Part shown: positions 27,088 to 34,091 of the stretch, in pieces
How positions within the stretch are numbered: the first letter of the stretch is position 1
Layout: each line of letters starts with the position of its first letter
DNA from: Bacteroidota bacterium
GTDB taxonomy: Bacteria; Bacteroidota; Bacteroidia; JABDFU01
NCBI GenBank assembly: GCA_016183775.1
Contig: JACPDY010000093.1
Location: 62,001-126,000 of the forward strand
DNA length: 64,000 nucleotides
Direction of reading: 5' to 3'
Position numbers and translations under genes: made by a program
The notes under the pieces: generated by a model
Told to the model about the DNA's origin: nothing
Databases searched by the model: none
Seen by the model: only the letters and a program-made list of their open reading frames with translations

Positions 27088-27642
27088 ATGATTAGAGCCG
27101 AAAAAGCAAATCGCATCATGCAGCTTTATGAAAGTGATTACGACAACTTTCTTGATAAGCTAAAGGCGAAACGCAAAGCAAAAAAAGAAGCGGCAGCGAA
27201 AACAAAAGTTGAAGCAGACACCGCTGATAAAACAGTAAACGAAGCCGAGGCACATAAAAAAGTGCATCTCGGACAAAAGGCAAAAAACCTATTGGACAAG
27301 GTCGGAGGTTTTGAAGGCGCTTCAGGTACTATTCAGAACGTGATGAAATACTTTAAGAGTAGCGAGCCTTCCGACTATGAAATGAGCATGGGTGGAGAAA
27401 GTGAAGATCCCAAAGGTGAAAAAAAGATTATGGGGCTTCCACCGATAGCAGTTTATGTGGGCGGTGCTGTACTTGCGCTGGCTGTATTATACGGCTTATC
27501 CCGGATGATGAAAAAAAGTAAAGATATACCGGCACAAGTGAAAGCACCGGTACAAGCACCTGCACCTGTTCCAGTTCCTTCACCAGTGGTAGAAGTTCCA
27601 ATAGCAGCACCAGTAGAAGAAGTTTTAAAAGCAGCAGCGTAA
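27088..27642 (+). CDS. Basic-helix membrane protein sharing an N-terminal motif
   Basis: The N-terminus holds ESDYDNFLDKLKAKRKAKKE, the third copy of the acidic/YD...LK.+R..KK motif. A helical segment, one membrane helix at about 114-136 (PIAVYVGGAVLALAVLYGL), a Pro/Ala/Val tail and a terminal KAAA follow. Unknown family; probably a virion-membrane or assembly protein. Confidence 0.6.
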   Translation: MIRAEKANRIMQLYESDYDNFLDKLKAKRKAKKEAAAKTKVEADTADKTVNEAEAHKKVHLGQKAKNLLDKVGGFEGASGTIQNVMKYFKSSEPSDYEMSMGGESEDPKGEKKIMGLPPIAVYVGGAVLALAVLYGLSRMMKKSKDIPAQVKAPVQAPAPVPVPSPVVEVPIAAPVEEVLKAAA

Positions 27643-27647
27643 ACAAC

Positions 27648-28445
27648 ATGGTTATTCCTATTCCATCACAACAGCAACAGTTTAAAGTCAAGGTAGGCGT
27701 TCGTGCCTATGAGCCTTGTGCTTTGGGCGTGAAATGCTATGATGCAACGAAGCCCAATACGGATTATATCCGCAGGCGTGTTCCCTTTACCCAGGAATTA
27801 TTCAAAGGGAGGAATCCGGGGTATAAAGAATTTACACTTCCTTTTCCACTTTCACCGGATCAGCTCATGGTGGAGATGTATGATAAAGCGTATGGTGACG
27901 ATCAGAATTTTCGCATTGAAAAATTTGAATTGGAAAAGATTTTACCGAGAAGTGTTTGGGCAGAACCGGAGGTACATCGTTTTATAGGTTTCGCACAGGA
28001 TTTTGCTACAAAAGCAGGTTACCTGCCTACCGGAGTATATGACAGCAAAGACGGTGATTTTTTGATTCAATACCTGCCGGTAATTGCAGACGAAGAAGGA
28101 AATCCATTAGTAACACCTGCACGGACCAACCGCAAATCAGGAAGGATACAAGTAGCGCAATCAGCTTTTGCAAAATTCACCATCCCGGTAAGGATGGTGG
28201 TCTTGTTCCATGAACGCTACCATTATCAGATACCAACACGTTTGGAAAAACCTGCCGACCTACACGGTTTACGCTTATACCTGGACTTGGGATTTCCAAG
28301 AACAGAAGCGGTTTACGCTACCACTAAAATATTCAATTCCCATCCCGAATCAGTCGGACAAGGACATAGAAACAGGGTGAAAGACATTGTGAATTTCATT
28401 GATAATTATTCAGGGAGAGAAAATTTAAAAATGAACAGAGCTTAA
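27648..28445 (+). CDS. Protein with HExxH motif, zincin-like candidate
   Basis: The 265-residue soluble protein carries FHERYH (H188-E-R-Y-H192), the zinc-binding pattern of metallopeptidases, followed by helical sequence with Asp/Glu/His that could give a third ligand. The N-terminal half is beta-rich. No specific family was recognised. Within a structural operon it could be a maturation protease for capsid or membrane proteins, or a structural protein with a chance motif. Its stop overlaps the next start (TAATG). Confidence 0.55.
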   Translation: MVIPIPSQQQQFKVKVGVRAYEPCALGVKCYDATKPNTDYIRRRVPFTQELFKGRNPGYKEFTLPFPLSPDQLMVEMYDKAYGDDQNFRIEKFELEKILPRSVWAEPEVHRFIGFAQDFATKAGYLPTGVYDSKDGDFLIQYLPVIADEEGNPLVTPARTNRKSGRIQVAQSAFAKFTIPVRMVVLFHERYHYQIPTRLEKPADLHGLRLYLDLGFPRTEAVYATTKIFNSHPESVGQGHRNRVKDIVNFIDNYSGRENLKMNRA

Positions 28446-30358
28446 TGAAACGTACTGGCAACATAGGTATTAACGGATTGGCGCAAAGCCTCAAAAAGAT
28501 TTTTGCTGAAAAGAAAAAATCTAAGGAGGACAACTTTGTTGAAAAAACCTATGAGGGAACTGACGATAATTTTTTTGAAGCAACCAATACAAATCTTCGT
28601 AAAGCACTTAATCTGGATAAGAAAAGTGAGAGCTATGAAAAGGATTTAAAAAGGTTTGGTACACGCATTAAATTAATTGATGTTGCGGATGATGCTATTC
28701 CAAACAGAAGAAATAAAGAAATTCTGCCTCTTAGAAAACCCTCTAAGGCTAAATGTTTTAAAGAGAAGTATAAAAAAGATGTAGAACGTTTCGGTACACG
28801 CCAGGGAATTATCAATGTGTCGAACGATGAATATGTAAAGAAGAAAAAGCCAGTTCCTTTTCCTACTGATTTCAGTAAGGCCGTTTACAAATCCATGATG
28901 AGCAAATGGAAAAAACGTGAGGTAACTCCCTTTTCTGTTAATCCCTATTCAGATATATTCCGTGAATTTCCTAAAGCACAGATTACCATTCAAAACAAAT
29001 CCACAGAGGAAAAAGAAGTTGTATTGTGGGGAGGAAATCAAAATATCAGTACAAGCCCGCCTGCTCCCGGTGATGTTCAGGATCATACAGTAATTGCTCA
29101 AATCAGTATTCCTTCAGGAGTACATCCGCAAGGCATTGTAGTTAATCCTGCAAACCAGCTTGTTTATATTGCAAATCAACTAAGCGGTACTATCACGGTA
29201 TTGGATTCCAACAACCAGGTAGTAAAAGTTATTCAGCTTGAACCAACTTTTCCCGGTTTCACATCACCGGTTGCATTGACTGTTAATACAAAAAGTACAA
29301 GCGCAAAATACGGTTTTGTGTACGTGGTTTGTTCAGTTGCAAATACACTTGCAGTTATTGATTTATCCTTGAATGTAGTCGCAACCATCCCTGTGGGTTC
29401 ACGCCCGATAGCCATTGCTTTTAATCCGGTAAACACTAAAGTCTATGTAGCCAACCTTGTGAGCGATAACATGAGTGTCATTGATGCGGATGCATTAACA
29501 GAAATTGCAGGCTCTCCATTGCCAACCGGCCAGGATCCTATTGGAGTTGGAATTAATCCTGTAACAGGAGATATCTATACTGCTAATTCACTTGGTAACA
29601 GCATTACTGTTTATGACAGCAACAATATACTTGTAACGACTATTCCGGCAGTTGGTCTATATCCCGTTTCCATTACCTACAATCCGGCTAACAACAGTAT
29701 GTATGCGGTTGCTACCAATAACAATTTTGTTTATCAGATTGAAACGCTTACCCATACCATCGTTGGAATAATTGAAGCAGGAAGTAAGCCATATAACAGC
29801 TTCTTTGATTCTTACAATGGATACCTATATGTTCAGAACCGCCAAGACAATACGTTTACTATTATCCGTCCGGACAACAGTAAAATTGACGGATTAAGTT
29901 TCGGTGAACAAAACATCGGTGGAGCATTCAACAGCTTTAACAATTCAATATACGTTTCCGATACCAGCAATAACACGATCAATGTTATTGGCTATTTACA
30001 GGTAAGCAGCACAATTTCCATTAACTCCGATTACCCGGAAATGCGAGAGGATTTTCAAAGCAATCCTGCTGTGATACAACACGCAAAATTTGTTGTAACA
30101 GGGCTGGAACGCTTAAACAGTTTTCGCATCAACAAGTTTACGCCAACAGGCACAGTCAAAAGCAAACCACTCTCATTTGAATTATATGCAAGTCCTCAAA
30201 GCGCATTGAATGTTGCTGAAGTAACAGAACTGGCCGGAACTGTCATAGATGGAAAAATGAACTGGAGGTTTAAGCTACCGGGACTACATACAGTGAGTGT
30301 CCTGGTATGGTATCGGCAATTTGAGGTCAGAGATCTTTTACAAAATAATTACAAATAA
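28445..30358 (+). CDS. Capsid-like domain with inserted 7-bladed YVTN propeller
   Basis: The 637-residue protein has a basic N-terminus (1-170), including a twice-repeated box (RFGTRIKLIDVADD and RFGTRQGIINVSND). A beta-domain begins near 177 (AQITIQNKSTEEKEVVLWGG). A seven-bladed YVTN-type propeller spans about 220-515 (for example NPANQLVYIANQ, NPVNTKVYVANL, NPVTGDIYTANS). The domain is completed at 516-637. The flanking halves match the protein at 23566 (ITNTS...VFGGN; REESKANPFKIQ versus REDFQSNPAVIQ). I infer a vertex or spike protein in which the propeller displays a binding surface. Confidence 0.6.
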   Translation: MKRTGNIGINGLAQSLKKIFAEKKKSKEDNFVEKTYEGTDDNFFEATNTNLRKALNLDKKSESYEKDLKRFGTRIKLIDVADDAIPNRRNKEILPLRKPSKAKCFKEKYKKDVERFGTRQGIINVSNDEYVKKKKPVPFPTDFSKAVYKSMMSKWKKREVTPFSVNPYSDIFREFPKAQITIQNKSTEEKEVVLWGGNQNISTSPPAPGDVQDHTVIAQISIPSGVHPQGIVVNPANQLVYIANQLSGTITVLDSNNQVVKVIQLEPTFPGFTSPVALTVNTKSTSAKYGFVYVVCSVANTLAVIDLSLNVVATIPVGSRPIAIAFNPVNTKVYVANLVSDNMSVIDADALTEIAGSPLPTGQDPIGVGINPVTGDIYTANSLGNSITVYDSNNILVTTIPAVGLYPVSITYNPANNSMYAVATNNNFVYQIETLTHTIVGIIEAGSKPYNSFFDSYNGYLYVQNRQDNTFTIIRPDNSKIDGLSFGEQNIGGAFNSFNNSIYVSDTSNNTINVIGYLQVSSTISINSDYPEMREDFQSNPAVIQHAKFVVTGLERLNSFRINKFTPTGTVKSKPLSFELYASPQSALNVAEVTELAGTVIDGKMNWRFKLPGLHTVSVLVWYRQFEVRDLLQNNYK

Positions 30359-30383
30359 CAATTAACCAATAAAATCAATAGCC

Positions 30384-30950
30384 ATGAACAACAAATTAAA
30401 TTACTTAGTGCTTCATTGCACAGCAACGCCTGAAGGCAGACCAGTTAGCAAAGACGATATTATTCGCTGGCATACAAACCCTGTTCAGCTTGGCGGACGT
30501 GGCTGGAACCGTCCCGGCTATTCTGACATTGTAGAACTGGATGGAGATTTAGTAAGCATCATCCCTTTCAATACAGACGACTTTGTAGATCAGTGGGAAA
30601 TCAGCAATGGTGTTGTAGGACTGAACGGAAACGCCCGTCATATCGTGTACGCTGGTGGCATTGACAAAGAGAACAAATCACCTAAAGACACTCGCACCAA
30701 AGAACAGTTGGCAACTCTTGAAGTGTATGTAAAATACACCATTAAGCGCCATCCTAAAATTTTGGTATTGGGACATAACGAAGCTCCCAACGCACATGGT
30801 AAAGCCTGCCCAAGTTTTAACGTGGGGGAATGGTTACGCTCCATTGGAGTTTTGGAGGCGAACATTTACCACAAACCGGTAGAAGAAGAAAGGAAAGAAG
30901 TGGTAGCATCCGCAGCGGTAGAAACAAACTCTACTGAAGCGGAAGCATGA
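30384..30950 (+). CDS. N-acetylmuramoyl-L-alanine amidase (Amidase_2/PGRP type)
   Basis: The 188-residue enzyme shows the family core: VLHCTATPEG (zinc ligand H11), GWNRPGYSDIVELDGDL, RHIVYAGG, LGHNEAPNAHGKACPSF (ligands near H131 and C142). It cleaves the amide bond between muramic acid and the stem peptide. It has no signal peptide, as in phage endolysins that rely on a holin. The C-terminal tail is Glu/Ala-rich. It overlaps the next gene by ATGA. Confidence 0.85.
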   Translation: MNNKLNYLVLHCTATPEGRPVSKDDIIRWHTNPVQLGGRGWNRPGYSDIVELDGDLVSIIPFNTDDFVDQWEISNGVVGLNGNARHIVYAGGIDKENKSPKDTRTKEQLATLEVYVKYTIKRHPKILVLGHNEAPNAHGKACPSFNVGEWLRSIGVLEANIYHKPVEEERKEVVASAAVETNSTEAEA

Positions 30951-31147
30951 GGACAGTACTCATTCTCGCAGCGGGAGTTTGGATGGGCAGGGAAATCTAC
31001 ATGACACTTGCCAAAAATCAGGCAAGGCAGCGTGAAGTGAATATCCGAAAGCAACTGGAAAGATTCATAAAAGAAAAACTACCCAACCTTCAAGCTGAAG
31101 AAATGAAGAAAGAAGTGGAAGATATTTTAGGTAAAAAATTCTCATAG
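30947..31147 (+). CDS. Small protein, 66 aa, weak N-terminal hydrophobic segment
   Basis: It starts in an ATGA overlap with the amidase stop. A short hydrophobic N-terminus (MRTVLILAAGVWMG) is followed by a charged helix (RQREVNIRKQLERFIKEKL). Ends TAG TAA. No family recognised; possibly a lysis accessory or virion membrane peptide. Confidence 0.55.
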   Translation: MRTVLILAAGVWMGREIYMTLAKNQARQREVNIRKQLERFIKEKLPNLQAEEMKKEVEDILGKKFS

Positions 31148-31156
31148 TAAAAGCAG

Positions 31157-31591
31157 ATGGCAACTATTATACAAGACATAATCGTACCGGAAAAAAGCTC
31201 CGAATGCTCGGAGTGGATCAGCTATTTCAAGAAGCTGGAGGGAAAGTTTGGTGCTGAAAATGCCAAAACAATTTGGTTGAAGACTTGGCAGGTGAACGGT
31301 TCAACTGCTTCCTGTACTTCACGCCCTGATTTTAATGCTTTTTTCAAAAAACACGACATAGATGTTACCAACCTGGCTACGGCAGCCGTTGCATCGGCTG
31401 CTGACCTGGGAGGAAGTATCATGGGCCTTGGCAAAGGCATTACCAAAGTGCTGACCTACGGAGTTCCCATTGTAATTACTGTGGGGCTTGCAGCCGTCCT
31501 ATATGCCATTGTAAAAGTTGCACAGAACACGTCTGCATCTGATGTTGCAGCATTAACCCCACAAGGGAGGGTGGCAGGATTACTAAGATGA
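31157..31591 (+). CDS. C-terminally anchored protein, 144 aa
   Basis: It has an N-terminal soluble domain (FGAENAKTIWLKTWQVNGS, FNAFFKKHDIDV) and a membrane helix at about 98-120 (YGVPIVITVGLAAVLYAIVK). No family recognised. The stop overlaps the following start (ATGA). Confidence 0.6.
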   Translation: MATIIQDIIVPEKSSECSEWISYFKKLEGKFGAENAKTIWLKTWQVNGSTASCTSRPDFNAFFKKHDIDVTNLATAAVASAADLGGSIMGLGKGITKVLTYGVPIVITVGLAAVLYAIVKVAQNTSASDVAALTPQGRVAGLLR

Positions 31592-32127
31592 AAGCCGCAG
31601 CTATAAAACTCGCACAGAACAATACAAAAGTCCTTCTGACAGTAGGCATTGTATCTATTGCCGGAGTGTGGATTGGGGTTGCTGTATTCAACAGTAAGAG
31701 AAAAAAGCGTGACCAGTTGGCCATTGCATTTTTCAGCGAACTGCAAAGGGATATTGCTCCTGATTCTGTGGGCCTTGTTGAAAGCAATGCTTTTGACATA
31801 CACTATTGGGAAGAAATCGGAAAAAAGGTAAAGAAGCCAATGTATATGCTTACGGTGGCCAGTGCAAAAGCATACGCAAAAGACATACGTGATTCATGGG
31901 GTGTGTTTGATGATGATGAAGCTAAAATCAATAGTGTATTCCGTGCATTGAAAGACCAGGTACAGGTGTCGCAAATTGCTTTTCAATATTATCAGGCATC
32001 CACCGAAAAGATAAACCTGATTGATGATCTCAAAAGCCGGTTAAGTAAAGAAGAAGTCGGAGAAATATTAGAGATCGTGAAAAAACTTAAACAATACCGA
32101 TTGGCCGAACCACCAAAAAAGAAATAA
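31588..32127 (+). CDS. N-terminally anchored protein with annexin-like repeat, 179 aa
   Basis: A membrane helix lies at about 14-32 (TKVLLTVGIVSIAGVWIGV). Further on, AKDIRDSWGVFDDDEAKINS and the following ...VFRALKDQVQVSQIA...LIDDLKSRLS are reminiscent of one annexin-like helical repeat. Similar segments occur in other Bacteroidota phage proteins. Function unknown; likely membrane-associated. Confidence 0.55.
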   Translation: MKAAAIKLAQNNTKVLLTVGIVSIAGVWIGVAVFNSKRKKRDQLAIAFFSELQRDIAPDSVGLVESNAFDIHYWEEIGKKVKKPMYMLTVASAKAYAKDIRDSWGVFDDDEAKINSVFRALKDQVQVSQIAFQYYQASTEKINLIDDLKSRLSKEEVGEILEIVKKLKQYRLAEPPKKK

Positions 32128-32130
32128 GCA

Positions 32131-32343
32131 ATGGCAGATACAACACAGGATAAGGAACAAAAAAAAGGACTGTTAAAAAAGTACCTCGATAATACTTTCG
32201 GAGATGAAGGTTTACGAACGGATGTGAAGATTACGCTCACCAATGATACCATTTTCAAGTTCGTTGCTGCCGTGGTGGGAGCCACAACATTAAGCACAGT
32301 CGCTTACTATATGATTAAATCAATGTTCACCAGTAAATCATAG
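32131..32343 (+). CDS. Small C-terminally anchored protein, 70 aa
   Basis: It has a charged N-terminal half and one helix at about 45-63 (FKFVAAVVGATTLSTVAYYM). It ends at a TAG only four bases before the next ATG; this amber is not backed by a second stop. No family recognised. Confidence 0.55.
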   Translation: MADTTQDKEQKKGLLKKYLDNTFGDEGLRTDVKITLTNDTIFKFVAAVVGATTLSTVAYYMIKSMFTSKS

Positions 32344-32347
32344 TACA

Positions 32348-32695
32348 ATGAAGAAAGCATTGATAGCAGTTTTTTCAATTTCTCTTACAGCCGGAACGCT
32401 CTACCTGACGTACTCGCAGTTCAAAGACTATTTGATTAAAAAGTTGGTGAAGTCATGGGTAGAGGCAGCAGAAAAACAAAAAAAGGAATTAATCGAAGAT
32501 CAGATAAAAAAACTCAAAGAAGAACTGGACAAGCTCTACTTGTGGGAAGTAAAACTGCTTGCAAATTATTCAGAGAAGGCAATCGAACGTGTAAGCGAAA
32601 AGGAGCTTGCACCTATGATCACCAAGCTCAAAGAAAAAAAGATACTGGAGAGAGCCGATTTAAAACCAGTAGATGTAATTCTTTTCGGCACTTAA
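32348..32695 (+). CDS. N-terminally anchored coiled-coil protein, 115 aa
   Basis: A hydrophobic segment at about 4-22 (ALIAVFSISLTAGTLYLTY) is followed by a long Lys/Glu helix. No family recognised. Orientation and context suggest a virion-membrane or lysis-related protein. Confidence 0.55.
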   Translation: MKKALIAVFSISLTAGTLYLTYSQFKDYLIKKLVKSWVEAAEKQKKELIEDQIKKLKEELDKLYLWEVKLLANYSEKAIERVSEKELAPMITKLKEKKILERADLKPVDVILFGT

Positions 32696-32713
32696 TTATT
32701 AATCAAAATATCT

Positions 32714-33109
32714 ATGGAAACATTAACAGACATTATCGCACAAATCAAAAATTACATGACTGCACTTGACTGGCAGTACATTATCACGTTCATCATTATC
32801 TGTTATGGCATCAACCACTACAAGGTAAAAGAAGGTTTACAGAAGGCAACCGGAACACAAACCCGGACACGTTACCGAGTTATCATTATCGGGATCATTT
32901 ATGGAACCGGATTGTATTTCTTGCGAGGGTACAAATTGCAGCAAATCGAAAACCTTTTTCAGTCATTCATTTTTGCTTTGGTCTTTCACAAGTTCATTGT
33001 AGAAGCACTCTTGTATTGGCTGGCTAAACACGCATTACCGGAATCTATTTCAAAACATTTATTGGACGAAGAACAAATTAAAAAGCTGAACGGTAATGAA
33101 GGGAAATAA
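32714..33109 (+). CDS. Holin-like three-helix membrane protein
   Basis: The 131-residue protein has three hydrophobic helices at about 19-37 (DWQYIITFIIICYGINHY), 54-72 (YRVIIIGIIYGTGLYFL) and 84-107 (NLFQSFIFALVFHKFIVEAL). It lies in a group with a signal-less amidase and a spanin-like pair. A holin role fits but is not shown by sequence identity. Confidence 0.5.
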   Translation: METLTDIIAQIKNYMTALDWQYIITFIIICYGINHYKVKEGLQKATGTQTRTRYRVIIIGIIYGTGLYFLRGYKLQQIENLFQSFIFALVFHKFIVEALLYWLAKHALPESISKHLLDEEQIKKLNGNEGK

Positions 33110-33452
33110 CATCATAATCTCAATTCTTTTATTCATTTGCTTTGGGCTGTATGTAGCATTAGAGTTGAAAGTCCCTTGCAAGGACGGAGAGAAAGAATGC
33201 GGAGAAAACACAAAACGACTGGAAGCGAAAAATGATTCATTCCATAAAAAGAACCTGGTACTGGATGAAAAATATAACGCACTCCAATTGAAAACAGATA
33301 GCCTTCAGGAAAAACTTTCCAGTACCCAAAAAACCATAGTTCAATTAAAAAACAAACAACATGAAAAAGTTAATGCCATTGATGCTCTCACTAATGATGA
33401 GCTTTTCGGTTTCTTCTCAAAGTTTAACACCGAAAGTAGTAGTCCAAAATAA
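33096..33452 (+). CDS. N-anchored coiled-coil protein, i-spanin-like candidate
   Basis: The 118-residue protein has an N-terminal membrane anchor (IIISILLFICFGLYVALE), a Cys pair, then a coiled coil (ENTKRLEAKNDSFHKKNL, YNALQLKTDSLQEKL). This is the Rz-like layout: inner-membrane anchor with a periplasmic coiled coil. It overlaps the upstream holin-like gene by 14 bp and the downstream gene by 92 bp in another frame, as embedded spanin pairs do. Confidence 0.5.
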   Translation: MKGNNIIISILLFICFGLYVALELKVPCKDGEKECGENTKRLEAKNDSFHKKNLVLDEKYNALQLKTDSLQEKLSSTQKTIVQLKNKQHEKVNAIDALTNDELFGFFSKFNTESSSPK

Positions 33453-33780
33453 GGATACGCTTTTCTGTTTTACGATACCGCAGAGCAAAGTCATAGCAAA
33501 AAATTTGGAAGGCAATCGGTATTGCGATTCAGTTTTAACGCAAACTGAAAATGAAGTCGAATTATTAAATCAGTTGCAGGCCGTCAATGATAGTTCAATA
33601 CTGATACTTAAAATGAAAACGGAAAACCAGCAAAGTATTATCATCAATCAGGATGCAGTTATCGGAAATCTTGATAACGATTTGAAACAATCCGAAAAAA
33701 AAATTCGCAGGGAACGATGGCAGAAAAGATTATTTGCTGCCGGCACATTCATATTCGCAGTATTAACCATTATAAAATAA
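33361..33780 (+). CDS. Exported coiled-coil protein overlapping the i-spanin candidate
   Basis: The 139-residue protein has a signal peptide (MPLMLSLMMSFSVSSQS), a periplasmic coiled coil (VELLNQLQAVNDSSILI) and a C-terminal membrane helix (about 122-138, LFAAGTFIFAVLTII). It begins inside the previous gene in a different frame. A lipobox Cys is absent, so it is not a classical o-spanin; a unimolecular or two-component spanin variant is possible. Confidence 0.5.
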   Translation: MKKLMPLMLSLMMSFSVSSQSLTPKVVVQNKDTLFCFTIPQSKVIAKNLEGNRYCDSVLTQTENEVELLNQLQAVNDSSILILKMKTENQQSIIINQDAVIGNLDNDLKQSEKKIRRERWQKRLFAAGTFIFAVLTIIK

Positions 33781-33786
33781 AACACT

Positions 33787-34086
33787 ATGCCATTAGTAAT
33801 AGAACCAATAGACGAAGGTGGTGAAGGGGGAGGAATAACTCCACAACCACCCACGCTGGAAGAAATAATGAACCAGTCCGGCCAGTTAACTAACCCGAAT
33901 TTACCCGGAATTAACCATATAAAGCGAACTAACATCAGCAATTATGTAGCAGGAATTATCCAAGCCCAAAGCCTCAATGCTTCCAAGGTACAAATGCTGA
34001 TGAAAGATATTGGAACAGACATATCGGTTACGATTTATAATGACGGAGCAATTCATTCACAGATTAATTATTCACAAATACCCTAA
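33787..34086 (+). CDS. Hypothetical protein, 99 aa
   Basis: It is a short soluble protein with a Gly/Pro-rich N-terminus and a beta-rich C-terminus (DISVTIYNDGAIHSQINYSQ). It lies five bases before the fibre gene and may be a fibre-attachment or chaperone protein. No family recognised. Confidence 0.5.
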   Translation: MPLVIEPIDEGGEGGGITPQPPTLEEIMNQSGQLTNPNLPGINHIKRTNISNYVAGIIQAQSLNASKVQMLMKDIGTDISVTIYNDGAIHSQINYSQIP

Positions 34087-34091
34087 TTACC

